A DNA stretch of 64,000 bases from Halichondria panicea (lineage: Eukaryota; Porifera; Demospongiae; Suberitida; Halichondriidae). The stretch lies in contig NC_087380.1 in NCBI RefSeq assembly GCF_963675165.1, positions 4,083,803 to 4,147,802 of the forward strand, in the 5' to 3' direction. Each line of letters opens with the position of its first letter. Within the stretch, counting starts at the first letter, position 1. A model generated the notes under the pieces. The model did no database searches, was not told the origin of the DNA, and saw nothing but the letters and a program-made list of their open reading frames with translations. The position numbers and the translations under genes are program-made. This document shows, piece by piece, positions 1 to 12,831 of the stretch.

Positions 1-254
1 TATACATCAGTGTTGTGATGATTGAGGGGGAAAATGAACTGCACTGCACTTGTGAAGAGTTGAGAGTAAGGCTTCCACTGTCTGTTTGTACATCAACGGT
101 TATGATTTAAAGTTGAGCCGCTTACACCTTTTGCATCATCACAACACCATGACATCAGGAAAGAGAGTTAACAGTCTCTGATATAGAGGGACATCCAGCC
201 ACCATGTATAACTGCAGTAACACACTCGTGCTCCAAGGAGGTCCACATACCTTT

Positions 255-305
255 TCCACTTTGCGCATGCGCGGTTCCCTACATTACGTCAACGTCATAA
301 CAATA
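255..305. promoter_or_regulatory. possible promoter: NRF1-like palindrome and CRE-like motifs
   Basis: A TGCGCATGCGC palindrome, matching the NRF1 binding consensus, lies near 263-273. It is followed about 15 bases later by TTACGTCA and ACGTCAT, which are CRE/ATF half-site-like. Clusters of this kind are common in animal core promoters. No coding exon could be firmly attached to it. The nearest recognised gene downstream on this strand is the semaphorin, whose first visible exon begins near 2120 and needs an upstream exon. The link is inference. Confidence 0.3.
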
Positions 306-598
306 CTTATGTTACAAACACCGCTTGCCATACGCGCGCGTGTGTGATTTGCAGCTAATGCTTTGTTCTCGAGTTATGCTTAGTTTTGCTCACTTGGAAT
401 GCCATCATTGCAAGAGTGAGAAGAGAGCTGCAAGGCTCTGTTGACTTGCAGCCATTAATTTTAGACTTGAACTTTTGGCATCCATCGTTTTTAACATCAA
501 TCATCGTTGATCATTACTCACTATTTGAATTTCCCTGTGATTCTGGATTCTACACGCAGCAAAATAAAAAAAGCTAGCTTATGTTATGTAGCTTTGGC

Positions 599-749
<151 letters not shown>

Positions 750-2100
750 TTCAAGCTTTCATCCATATGAGTCATCTGACACTTCCATGTCATGCGCATG
801 GATGGACTGTGTATGCCTGTGCTAACACTGTATTAGGGAGCATTACTAAATAGCGTGAACAACTAACACCAAAAACATTTGCAAAGTACATGTGAATGAC
901 GTTGTAACGGATTGTAGTCATGCACTCGCTGAATTTCTTGCTTTTTTTGCTTTTCTTGGCCAATCCTAGCAACGTTTCACATTGCAAATGTTTTTTTAGT
1001 CCGACGTATTGTCACATGCATGTTTCTTATACCCTACTGTACCGAGATTACGCCCACCCTAATTGCATGCTACAAATTAAGCAGATACAGGTGGGATGGA
1101 CTTAATTTTGAAAACCAGTAGTTTTGCCTCGAAATTAAGTCCTCCCAGGTGTTGGCCTCAATTATGCCCACTCAGTAAATTTTCTGTCTGCTTCTGAGGC
1201 CTGCTAGCTCTTGAAATACAATGAATATACATCAATGGTAGCTAAGTATAAAGAAAAGTATCAGAAGGTTGGTCTTCAACAGGGATTCAGAGGATTGTCC
1301 TTGTCTCAAATGGGCGCGAGCCCTGAGACTCGTCCCATATTAGCGAGTACCGAATATCCGTGTGTCTGTCTGTCTGTTTGTTTGTCCCAGTCAGTTTAGC
1401 ATGACGGTCGCTGCATTTTCTAACGATCATTTATACCGGCAAGCAATTGGCAAGACATTAATATTTCTACTGGATGAAACTGATACAGCTCAACAACTAA
1501 GGCAATAAGCAATGGCGTTTCCTATGCCATATCAAACACACTATATGCTGGCAAGGCTAAGAGAAGTTTGACAACAAGTATAGGAGCTAATATAATGAGA
1601 CAGAAGCTTTGTCTGTCGTCAAAAGGTTAAAGAGATCTTTAGGAAACAGCAAGTCGAGCAAGTCGAACAAGTGATTACTACTCCTATATACAACTTCTTT
1701 TTGCTAATGTTCGCCCCACACAATGCTTCCAGCATCCCCTAGTTATTAACTCGAGGCGCGCTGCGGCGCCACTGGTTACAGTAGTTGGTCTGTCTGTCTG
1801 TCGGTCTGTTTGTGTATTCTGAGTCTACTCACTCGGATATGATATATAGCACTGTGTTTGTACCATGGATAGCCTCAACACAACAAGTAGTAGTTTTAAT
1901 GTATACTTACCCTCACATATCACATATGCAGTCAATCTATATAGAGCTAGAGCTAGAGAAGGACAATCTTCAAGTGCTGCCAAATGTGTGTCCCAGTAGA
2001 CTAATAATGGGCGTTGACATTAATAATTTGGTAACATGGTCCAGGGCCAAACAACACTGAAACAAGTTCATGTTGCAAGTCTCTCTGCTCTGCTCGCACC
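750..2100. other. no recognisable gene; dispersed repeat fragments
   Basis: No splice-supported exon is seen. The stretch at about 898-1000 resembles one arm of the palindromic element at 25098-25610 (shared GTTGTAACGGATTG, CCTAGCAAC and CACATTGCAAATG blocks), so it is a partial copy. Short GTCTGT runs occur near 1365 and 1785. An upstream exon of the semaphorin gene may lie here, but I cannot identify it. Confidence 0.5.
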
Positions 2101-2119
2101 TCTAAGCCTTGTCTTCTAG

Positions 2120-5100
2120 CCCCCACCAACTGGATACACTGGTAGCCATAAACTGGAGCCATTGCCGGCTGCTCTTAAGCCTCCTGACTGCTCTACTACA
2201 CTTGAGAAATACCCACTGTGGATATGAGGCCATTAGAACAGATGCCACAAACATCGCCTACAGTGGTGAGTGCATATTAAAATAGGAGTGTAGGTAAATA
2301 GTTCCTGCAATAGTCTAAGCAGAACATGCACTGTATAAATGCAAACACTGCAAATAATTATATTTTATATATAGATATTTCTGTAGTTAATGAAATATCA
2401 AGTGTGTCATATTAACTAGCTAGAGCTATAGAGAAGGTGCAAAATACTTTGCAACATTCTGTGGAATTATTGTAATCCTAGTGTAAATTTTACCACAAGG
2501 TTCTTCATTAACAGGAATGTTTTGCAAATCTATAATGATTCTTTAACGAGCAATTCAAATTTGAAACTAAAAAGCTGTACATAGCTTTGTAGTGCGATGG
2601 GTTACCTTAATTGGTGCAGGTTTGTGTTGGTCAGTGACCTCCCCCATTCTGAATTGCATGTATTTATAGTGTCCTATTCTCCAGCAGTGAATATCGCATG
2701 CTATCAATACATGTGGTCATTGCTTGTTTAGATTGTGTGAAATTGTTGTTTTGTCCTCATCCATTTATTATATTAATATACAGTTAGCTCAACCATAAAC
2801 ACCCTGGCACATGTATGTCTAATATTAGTGCTCTCATTCTCAAGGCTTATTTTAAGGTTTTAATTGAGTTGTGCATGTAATTTAATGACAGAAGCCTTAT
2901 ACCTTTACAGCTGTTGGGATGCTATTGCAAACTGTTGTGATTTTTTATAGTCAGCCTTGTTTCCATAGTCACTCATCAATAGTCTCACGATGTACCAGGC
3001 CATATTGAACTAGTTGCCTCTTTGTTGCCTCAGGCTTATTTGTCAGGTGCCAAACTGCAGCTAATTTAAAAGGAACTTTCACTATGTCGGTGTAAACTAT
3101 AATAATGCTGTTCTGATTGTTCGTTTCAATGGCTCCTTAGACTTTCCTATAGGCAATGCTGTTACAGTAGGTTGACACCTCTATGTCCTGGAGATTGAAC
3201 TATGAGGATTTAGTCTATACCTTATAGGCCCTCTGTAATCACTGGCTTCTATCCTTCCTCTCTTGGTGATGACTTCAGTTTGTTTCACACTGTGTAGGTC
3301 AGTGCTGTGTATTCAGCATTAGTGTATAATGAATCACAGTACAATAGAGCTTCTAATTGCTTGTACATGTACCCTCAGTCACTAATTAAATGCACACACA
3401 GTTACAGTTAGTTGCGTATACATTGGATTGTTTACTCATGATTATACTGTGTATTGTGAGAGACTTAATTACTCAGAGGGCATGCAGTGTGTAACAGTAG
3501 CTAGGGATGACCTGTGTACCTACACATTGTACTCATCACAGTGTCTGTGTCTACATTCCCAGGGTGTGTGTAATATCACACTACACCTTCCGAGTAGGTA
3601 ATATTATGTGTTCCTGTTTTCTATTTCAACCTAGTCTTCCTGGTACCCCGCCTTTCTAACCATCAGCAAAGCACGTAGCTACTATTCGTACTACAAGGTT
3701 TGCTTTATAAGCTTAATATTACTACTAGTACAAGATCTGAGCATACTCCCGTTATTGACTCTGACTCTTTTGATGCTCTTTGAATATCATATATGTGGCT
3801 TCTATAAACCCCTTTGTGGTATACAGCGAAGGCTGTGGGGCCCAAACACTTATGCAGCTTCTTTAGAGAGCAGCCCGTGTATGGTCCGTCAACTTATTAG
3901 AATTAGAATTATCTTCATGAGTACTCTTGTAGACACAGCATTTGTTAGCTCTTTGATAGTGTACGTGCTTAGGTCAATGATTTCTGTATCTGTATGATTT
4001 TTCCCTTCCTCACGGCTATTATATATACTGTATTGCATGCATGCATACCTATCTCATCCTTGACATTTCCTACTTGTAACCTGTTGTGCAATAAAAATGT
4101 GCGTATAATTGTGTGTACGGTAGGTAGCTGTTGTTCTTCGTCCGCTTGAATTGTATCGCTTTCCGAGAATTGTTTGTGTTTAGCAGCTAGCCACTTGGAA
4201 ACTGTTGTTGTCAGCTATGATACAAGGCTCAAGTATACATGTACTGAGGGTGTATGTTATTATAATATAGTCTATAGTACACAATATATGTACTTCTCAT
4301 GAGCTTAATTACTACCTGTGAGTGAGAGATTTGAATTCTGCATAAACATCTCATGTGTGGCAGTAAGTCAATAACTGCTGGTGAGGCAAATTAAATTAAA
4401 AATTAACTTGTTAAAATCCCCTGTGGCATTTTCCAAGGTTTGCATTTCCACAGGTGCAGTTTTATTGCCTATAATAATATGATTAAGGTACCAGTTTGTG
4501 GCTTTACTGTACATGTACATGGAATATTGTTTTGGGACAGAGGAAAGAAGCTTCTGTTGTTGAAGTGTGTTTTGATTCCAGCATTCCAGTTGACCTCTAG
4601 TAGCTCTGCGTGAACTCTGCTCCTACATGTACTAGTATTACCTCCTCTTAGTAAGCCATGAAACTTCCAAGATACTTATTCCTAGAACAATTTGTTTTGA
4701 TACGACACCTAAGCTGTGTAGCAGGGAACTATGAGCTGTAGTTTCAGTAACTATAGATTGGGATATAATGATGTAATAAATACTAGCTTTAGTTAGCCAA
4801 TGAAAATATGGGATCTACTGTACCAAAACCATTGTTAGTTTTTCTCTCCCCTTACCTTAATGGGAAATTAATGATTTATTGATTGTTTATGTACACCCTA
4901 TACTTGGCATTCTGTCATACACTCCTGGTTAGAGTAATCACACACTTGAGATTGATTGTCATATTTCTGTGTGGGCCTGAATGCCCTAATGAGGTGTTGG
5001 TTACTGCACCATTCACTGGGTCATTAGCTACACAAACCTTTCTCTATAAGGTGTTGATAAATGGTGTGTGCAGTCATGAAAGACAGGTCATAATGAATAA

Positions 5101-8100
5101 TAGTCATGCCCTCTGTGGGTGGGGGAGTGATGGGCCTGCTGCCTGTATGCCCAGATGGTGGGGGTTGCTAAGGCCTGTATATAGAATGTGTGTATATTCC
5201 ACTGTAAATACTAACTAGGTTATAGAGTAAAGGATGGAAATTCAAGCTACATGAAAATCCGGACGATATAGCACGACGGCTAGCAAAAACAGAAAGAGCT
5301 ATGCAGAAACTAATTTGACACATAAAGAGAAACATACCTTGTAATCGATCTGGTGCGGTATCAGCTTCACAGCTTTCTTCATAATGAGGTAATGAGCATG
5401 CAAAAATAAACGTGCGATAATTGCATTTTCGGAGAATGCGATGCAATTTCGAGTTGAGCTACTTAGAGCATCAATTAGCTAAATCTGAGTTTGCCATCAG
5501 CTTTTTCATGTCCACTTTACTCCGGATCAACCTTTAGCTGAGCAGAAACAGCTGCACTGCTGCACAAAACTTGCTGAGAAGTATTCGCACAAAAACTGCT
5601 AGGTCAGCATTAATAACTACAAGTCTATTATCGAGGGCTAGCCGCACCTTGCTGTTGCTATGGTATTAATGCTGACCTAGCACTTTTTGTGCAAATACTT
5701 CTCAGCAAGTTTTGTGCAATGAAATGGAGAGCTTATAAACAGGGTACGCCATGTCACGTTTTCACTTCCTCCCCTCCTCAGATGCTAATGGCGTAGTGTT
5801 CCCTGATTTCAGCGTCACTGCCAGCCCCTCTTCTCCCTGTACACTCACTTCAGATGTTAGCTACTTTATCAGTGAGCTCAACTTCGAGGCTAGCGCTGGA
5901 AATATCCTCATTGGAGCAGCGTAAGTATATATCATATCATGTGCAGTAGCTACCTCTCTTTTCTAGGCTCTTACAATTAACTCACAACTTCTGTGCTTAT
6001 AAATGTATTGGTAATTTATGTATTGGTGTACACAGTCATGATGTGATTATGATGTTGTGTCTAGCTACTAGTTGGATTAGAGTCTACTATAAGCAACTGC
6101 TGAGCACAATCACATGAAACAGTACTTTAAATTGTGTTTTTATAATGCCCTGCTGTTTCATAGCATGAATATCTTTAGCGCTCTCTCACTGGTTATTATA
6201 ACAACTGTATACTTATTAATGTATTATGGTTTGAGAGATGGTACAATATGGGGAGTGTTGTGTATAATGTATCGATTCTTTACTCTACAGGAACAAGCTC
6301 TACTTGTTGAGCAATAATCTCGTCTGTCTGGATGAGTTGGTATGGGATGCTGCACCAGAGAACACACTTCAATGCTCCATGGTCAACAGCGCTGACCAGG
6401 TAAGAGGGCAAAGGTTAACTGTGGGGGTGGGTTCCATGTACTCTATACCACAGCATTTTATGGCATCATGGTCTCGTTCATTAGCGAACTCTTGTTAATG
6501 TACCATATATTGTTCAATTGATCATGAAGTTAAATTTATCAGATACCCTGCTACATGCATGTATTGTAGTCCTAGTGCCCTGGCCAGCTGTTTCCTCCTG
6601 TGGCTTGTTACTTAACAAACAAACAAACAGCACATGATTGTGTTTATTATCCATTGCTCTCTCTCTCTCTCTGTGTCGTGTAGACACGCACATGTCAGAA
6701 CCACATTAGATTGTACAAGGCAATTCCCATGGAAACGAACCTTGTACTCGTGTGTGGGACGGAGGCTAGTATCTCACCACCGCAGTGCAGGACTATTGAC
6801 GTGAGTATAACATAACTGACAGTACGGGTGGGTTCACAAAGTTCAATTGACCATGGAGCGTTTTTATTGTGCAGTAATTTGATCTAGTAATTGGAGCTGG
6901 TGTTTGTGTACAATCGTAGTTGATTGTCTTTCAGTAGCCATAACTTTAGTTTTGATTATCCAATTTCAAAATGTTTATAATTTTCTGAAAGCTTAGAAAG
7001 AGACCTTTCAAATGATGTATTTCAATCCAAATTTTGGATGGGGCCCTAATTTGTCATTTTTTGGCCTTGGACCATGGGCTATTTATTATCCATGGTATCA
7101 CCAAATTGGCAAATGATTTTATCTCTCAAATATTAACATTGATGGTACCATTTGAAAGGTCTCTTTCTAAGCTTTCAAAAAATCAGAAAATCGTTGAAAT
7201 TGAATATACGGAATTCAAGTTATGGCAGCTGGAAAGAGTCCCCAAACCATTAATTTTAAGTACACTTCCCAGTATATTTGTGAGGTACACTAATTGATAC
7301 GTCCTGTGTACAGGTATCCAGCAACACGCTCACAGCTGTACAGGGTCCGGTGGACGCTGCCAACGCCATTGTTAGTTACTCTCCTGAGTTTGAAGGATTT
7401 GGAGAGTTCATTCGAAATGGTAAGTTTCCTACGTATGCATGACTTATAATAATGATAGCCCTTTGATCTTGCAGTTAGTTTAATAATTATAATTATATCA
7501 ATTTATTACATGTGATATTATGGTGTGTACTTAAATGCACAGTATGTATATTATCGACCCCTCAACTGACCCCTGACCCCTACCTTACCCTCTGCAGATA
7601 CCACGGCGTATTTTGGTGTTGGTTTCTACCAAGGTGATCGTGGAGTGGGGCGTGACTATCAGATGGCCTTCTATAATGTCCAATCTCCCAGTAACGGACC
7701 TTTGAGCGTGGTCACTAACATCATCACCAGAGTACACGAGTCATGGCTCAAATGTAAGTACATGCATCACCTGACCTCAGTTAGTTTGATATAACAAATT
7801 ATCCTAAGTAATTACACTGATATTCGTATAGAAGCAATGATCAACCCCCTCCCACACACACACACACACACACACCTACGCGCAGCACCTGTGACGTTTG
7901 TGGACTACTATCGTGCTGACTACCTACCCCCCACAGTGGAGGTACTCAGTGTGTCCGGTGGGACCCCCCGCCCTGAAGACTACCACTTCTACTTTGTGTT
8001 CATTAGAGAGAACACGGCCAGTGGCACTGAGGTAGAGTAGTTAGTCTGTCTCCTAGGGGAGGACCCTGTAATTAGTCTGTCACCTGGTCCCTGTAGTTAG

Positions 8101-11100
8101 TCTGTCCCGTGGGGGAGGTCCCTGTAGTTAAATTCACGTACAATACGTGTACAAAACAGCTTTTCATTCCTAATTATGTTATTCTATCAGTATAAGTACA
8201 TGTAGCCTTGTAACTGTCAAGTATATATGCATGCAGTCTCCTGGGGGAGGTCCCTGTAGTTAATACATTAGCACAATACAGGTACAAAGCTTTTCATTCC
8301 TAATTATGTAGTATAGCTATTGTCAGTATATATACCATTTTCAACGTTGTACATGTAACTGTCAATATGGTGTATATAAGGACTATTGCGTGCATGTACT
8401 GGTCCACAATGGTTGGGATGATATATAATGATGATGTAATGATGATATGTATTTCTCTTGTATAGGTTATACACAGTCAAGTTGTGAGAATCTGCCGTGT
8501 AAGTTGATACCACTGGACATGTTTAGTGAGAGCGTGTGTGGTGACTCTCAACTCAAGTAGTATGATACCTTCCGATCCCTGAGATCGAAGCAATTTTAGA
8601 ATGTGAATGGTACACGGAGGAAATACATGAAATGCCTATAACTATACGTATGTTCACGGTTTACATGTACGTTGATTCGTGTGTATCATTCCATAGCAAG
8701 TAACACACACACGCCCACTCCACACCTCACAGAATGACCCTGGAGTGAATGGTTTCTTCTCCACCTACATGAAAGCACGCATCTACTGTATGATGTTCAT
8801 CGGTGCCAACGACTACATCTACAACAATATTGACAGTGTGGCATTTAACGAGGGTGGTCGCCATGGCGAGGGCGAGACCTGGCAGAAGACCATGTACGGA
8901 GCATTCTCTGGACCACTGTGAGTTGTTGTGCAAAATTATAGTGGCAAAGTCGTTTATGTGTACACAACTCAAAGCATCTACACTGTACATTATTATTACG
9001 TATTATACAGATGCCATTATAGTAAGTAATTTGGTACAAGAATAATAATACGAGTCGGTATTAAAGTCTATTTGTGTTGAGTTTGACCTTCATAAAGTTG
9101 TCATAACTTTGTTATACTTCACTGAAATTCAAAGTTTTATATACCATTGGATTCCTTGTTAAAAAGCGCTTCTATCTATATGCTGTAGAGCTGGTAAACT
9201 CCAACCAGCTAAAAGTTAGCAGTTTCCAAGTAGAAGTCCCAGGCATACTTGTCCACCACATAAAGCATAAATGAATCCATAATTGACCACATAACTTCCG
9301 GGGGTTGAACTCAATGCAAATAGACTTTAGTTTAATGTGCTGCAGTTTGCAACCTGCATTGACTGTTTATGATGTTTGCCAGGACAGCCTTTACTAATTA
9401 TACGTACATACATGTTAATCTCTATTGTCTCGTATTGTGCACATGTCAATGATGGTTTGCTCACATGTGCTGTACAGTATTGGACCCGAGGGCTCAGCCG
9501 TGTGCGTGTACCCAGCAGAGAACAGCAGAGAGACCGACGCCATGGCTAGCTTCAATCAAGGCATATTCGATATCTTCCGGGAAGATCTGCTCACCACTGA
9601 CGGAGTAGAGAAGCAAAATGTCTATGTTGAGGTATGGTCATTTGCATGGTTATGGTTACCGTGTAATAGACCAAAATGTACGTTCGTGTAGGTAGACCAT
9701 TCAATTGAAAAGTTCTGCAAATGTTTTGAGTCAACTTTTTACTCCCGCCCACACATTCCCACCCACTCCCCTCCCACCAATGTCTCAATGTACTGTATTG
9801 TGTGTGTTGTGTGTAGTGTGACCCTGCTGGACGCATAGAGGCTGCGTCACTGTACGTGGACATTATTCACAACATTGAGCAGATGGGAAACAACCCGCTA
9901 CTCTTTCTGGAGGGAATTACGTGAGTACACACAGTGTTTTTAGAATTAATAACCCTTTTCCTAATAACATTCTTGGTAAAGAGTATCCATAGCTAAAAAT
10001 CAGTTGTGAAGTACAGGGTGATGATATCTGGTAAAAGGTCATTATACTAATAACTGGTAACTGTCCTCCAGTGTGACGAAGATGGTTGTGGACAGTGTGT
10101 GTGTTGTGAGGAGCAGTGATTCCACTCAGTGCGTTAATCAAGACGTCCTAATCCTGGGCACAGGTGTGTACTATCTCAGTGTACTACATGTATCTCTGTG
10201 AATGATTTCTAGTAATTATAGTTATTGACGTCCCCGAGCTATTGATTACACGGGTGATACATGTACATGCAGTTGAACATCTTTCAACAGCCATAACTTG
10301 AGTATCGTTGATCCAATGTCAAAAATTTTATAATTTTCTGAAAGCTGAGAAAAATACAGTTTAAATGATGTGCTCCAATCCAAAATTTATTCAGGGCCAT
10401 AATTTGTCATTTTTCGGCCTTGGACCATGGGCAATCCATGGTATCGCCAAATTGGCAAATAATTTTTCTCCTCAAGTGTTAACTTTGATTACACCATTTT
10501 AAAGGTCTCTTTCTAAGCTTTTAGAAAATCATAAAATCGTTGAAGTTGGATCCACGGAATTCAAGTTATGGCAGTCCCCAAACCATTGATTACACGATAG
10601 ACAGTGGGTACATGTATAACTTATGCCCCCTCCTTTGCAGATGACATGAAAGTGATGAAGGTTGTGTTTGCGACTGTAACGGCTGGTCAGACGACCCCAG
10701 TGTACTCTGAGATCATCAGTGTGAGTGTACATGTACAGGTACTGTATGGTACATTGTAGGACTAGATCTGCTTGTGTGCAAAACTAGAGCATATCTCACA
10801 TATACACATGTATAGTAGTAGTAGTAGTCTATTTAGCCCGAGGGAGTCTCGTCAGCTGAAGTCTTCCTGAGAGCCATACACATACCTCCACTCCCTACAC
10901 ACCCACACCCGCCCCCTCATACACACACACACACACACCCCACACACACAACAGTTGGGAAGTGGAAACAGCTCTGAAGATATCCAAGCGTTACGTATTG
11001 AGGAAGTGGGCTCAGAGAAGAAGATATTCGTTAGTACCCAATCGGAAGTATACCAACTACCAATTGAGAGGTGCTCCAGATTCACAAGCTGCAGGTACAT

Positions 11101-11605
11101 AAGAAGAGAAAATGTCTAAATCGTTTGTTTGAACAAATGCATCCAGTCTTAGTGACCACAACTCGTAGCTCTTTGCATTGCTGTATTGATTGACTTGGTT
11201 AATTGATTACGTGTTTTAACTCTTCGTCCTCCAGCACTTGTGTGGGTGCACGTGACCCGCACTGCGTGTGGCACGCTGGCAACAATGCGTGTGAGAGGAA
11301 CCCACTGTCTGCCGTGGGATCAGCCACCGGCACAGTCCCACCAGGGTACGCAGTACTGTGCATGTAGTACCATACAGTATAGCTATGTACGGTGTATATA
11401 CCTCTTTTTATTGAACACAACTACTTTCATAATGCTTTACAGTTACTGTACGAAGATTGCAATTAGATAGTTATATTTGACTCTGTTCGTATTAGTTAGT
11501 GGCTTGTATGGCTGCATGGCTCATTCATTGTATGTTTATAGCTCCTGTTCTCTCTTCACAGTATTTGGCAAGATATTCACGATGGCATTGCTCCTGACTG
11601 TACAA
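2120..11605 (+). CDS. semaphorin: signal peptide, Sema domain, PSI domain (16 exons; ends not found)
   Basis: Semaphorins are extracellular guidance and adhesion ligands that bind plexins through a Sema beta-propeller. I assembled exons 2120-2265, 5782-5920, 6291-6399, 6684-6800, 7314-7419, 7598-7753, 7886-8031, 8466-8498, 8733-8917, 9478-9631, 9817-9920, 10072-10163, 10641-10720, 10955-11094, 11235-11345 and 11562-11605. Every junction is GT-AG and every phase joins, giving about 620 residues. The first exon has a hydrophobic leader (SHCRLLLSLLTALLHL). Sema hallmarks are NKLYLLSNN, CQNHIRLY, LVLVCGTEA, HSQVVRICRND, MYGAFSGP, GSAVCVY, VLILGTDD and QLPIERCSRFTSC. The PSI domain follows with CVGARDPHCVWHAG, close to the semaphorin ARDPYCGWD consensus. 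Exon 1 opens in phase 2 at an acceptor (TCTTCTAG), so the start codon lies further upstream. After 11605 (phase 1) no Ig or membrane exon is convincing. A weak candidate last exon near 12178 would end at TAG about 40 bases later. Confidence 0.9.
2266..5781 (+). other. large first intron of the semaphorin gene
   Basis: 3.5 kb between the signal-peptide exon and the first Sema exon. Open frames inside are short and show no domain. It contains the palindromic element at 5562-5717. All other semaphorin introns are shorter than 1 kb, so regulatory elements are plausible here but none is recognisable. Confidence 0.6.
5562..5717. mobile_element. 156-bp palindromic MITE (54-bp arms)
   Basis: Left arm 5562-5615 (starts GCACAAAACTTGCTGAGAAG) is repeated almost exactly in reverse complement at 5664-5717, with a 48-base loop. 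No clear target duplication. It sits about 65 bases upstream of a semaphorin exon. Confidence 0.75.
6935..7228. mobile_element. about 290-bp MITE, copy 1 (semaphorin intron)
   Basis: The ends are inverted repeats of about 80 bases: AGCCATAACTTTAG at the left, and a right end whose reverse complement begins CTGCCATAACTTGAATTCC. The shared core AAAGCTTAGAAAGAGACCTT appears inverted. A second copy lies at 10288-10574 and a split third copy at 11846-12613. Confidence 0.75.
7846..7876. repeat. (CA)n just before a semaphorin acceptor
   Basis: A CACACA run directly precedes the acceptor at 7884-7885 (CGCAG) and seems to replace the usual polypyrimidine tract. The exon at 10955 is likewise preceded by a CA run. 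Confidence 0.8.
8036..8335. repeat. imperfect tandem repeats in a semaphorin intron
   Basis: Units containing TTAGTCTGTC and GGGGGAGGTCCCTGTAGTTA occur three times at 8038-8130. The block ending CTTTTCATTCCTAATTATGT is duplicated at about 8120-8180 and 8235-8310. Confidence 0.7.
9063..9329. mobile_element. about 265-bp MITE in a semaphorin intron
   Basis: AAAGTCTATTTGTGTTGAGT at the left end is matched by its reverse complement (AACTCAATGCAAATAGACTTT, two mismatches) at the right end. No coding capacity. Confidence 0.6.
10288..10574. mobile_element. about 290-bp MITE, copy 2 (semaphorin intron)
   Basis: Clearly the same family as 6935-7228: CAGCCATAACTTGAGT at the left, GAATTCAAGTTATGGCAG at the right, and the shared interior GGCCTTGGACCATGGGC. 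Confidence 0.75.
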
Positions 11606-11682
11606 GTGAGTTGCGTTGAGTAATCATACCACCAAACTAGGCCACACCTCTGAGCTACTAAATCAATATTTGAAATGTGTAT

Positions 11683-11800
11683 ATTGACCTACATGTATAC
11701 CCCCCTCCATCATACCCCCCCCCATTGACCTACATGTATACCCCCCTCCATCATACCACCCCCCCTCCATTGACCTACATGTATACCCCCCATCATACAG
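11683..11800. repeat. minisatellite, about 3 units
   Basis: The unit contains TTGACCTACATGTATACCCC followed by CCTCCATCATACC with variable C runs. It is repeated three times just downstream of the last recognised semaphorin exon. Confidence 0.8.
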
Positions 11801-11845
11801 CTGAAAGATTCCCAAAATCAGATGGGGGGGAGAGTTGTCTTTTAA

Positions 11846-12613
11846 CTGCCATAACTTCAGTAAAGTTGATCCAATGTCAAATATTAATTTTTATGATTTT
11901 CTGAAAGCTTAGAAAAATACCTTTCAAATGGTGTGTTTCCACACTACCGTCACACTACCGTACACTAACGTCACACCACGGCACACTATCGTCACACTGA
12001 TTTATGGTATAGTTGGGCGGAGTCCAACCACTTGCAGTGGTTGGGTCTCACGACAATAATTATACGTTTTTGTTCCAACTGCAAAAAACTTGCAGCCCAA
12101 TCAGATTGTTGCGTTTCAAGAGAGAAACCTTACAGCTCAATTTAGCTGACAAGGCAAGATGGCTCACTGTATTTCTCCAGAGATGCAGCAACAGCATGAA
12201 CAGCTCCTGCCAGATATCTAGGCTACTAGAAAAGAACCATGGTCTATCTTACTATCTATAAATGAAGCTTGAACAGTAGATTCTTTGTATTAAAAGGACA
12301 TGTCTTTTGTTTTGAGTTTTGGTGTACTAAGATTAATTTGGACAAAACCTGTGTTATGTGTGCCTTCTCTGGTAATCAAACATCTTTTCCAGAAGCCTAT
12401 AGGGTAGTCTTATAGCTCTCTTTGTGCTAGATCTAGCTATTATGAAAAAAGGTTATTTCTGCCTCTATTAAATCTTGTTTTACAGGCTAAAGTATCCTTC
12501 CACTTTCTCTAAGAACCTGAGGTCTTTCTTGCACCCTAAAACAGTTATAGTTATAGCTACTGATGGTACCACTTGAAAGGTCTCTTTCTAAGCTTTCAGA
12601 AAAACATAAAAGC
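11846..12613. mobile_element. split third copy of the 290-bp MITE
   Basis: The left arm (11846-11935, CTGCCATAACTTCAG to CTTTCAAATGGTG) and part of the right arm (12561-12613, GATGGTACCACTTGAAAGG) match copies 1 and 2. They are separated by about 620 bases of unrelated sequence, including CACACTACCGT-type short repeats at 11940-12000. An insertion or a rearrangement would explain this. Confidence 0.5.
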
Positions 12614-12831
12614 TGATCTCTGGTAGCAGTTGTCTAGTGTAGCTCACCTCAGAAGAACATCCAGTCCACAGATAGATCTATCTAGACATTGTACTCCCTT
12701 GCCTCGATTTTAGACCCCCTTGGAATCGAGGCTATTTCAATGTCTACCCAGTCCGAGTCCTATTCTCGAATACACAACGCTTCGCAGGGGGTTTTCCCCG
12801 GAGATAAGAGGTGGGGCTGGTATGCAGCTCT

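Noticed and set aside
5168-5446. Minus-strand 92-codon frame with a possible donor
   Set aside because: No domain, no partner exon, and it lies in the first semaphorin intron.
7846-7876. CRISPR or other spaced array
   Set aside because: All arrays in the window are simple, tandem or inverted repeats without spacers.
8727-9045. Overlapping frames on both strands
   Set aside because: Shadows of the semaphorin exon 8733-8917.
12700-12733. 34-bp GCCTCGATT hairpin as another mini-transposon
   Set aside because: The termini resemble the TAGCCTCG family, but no 9-base duplication is present.
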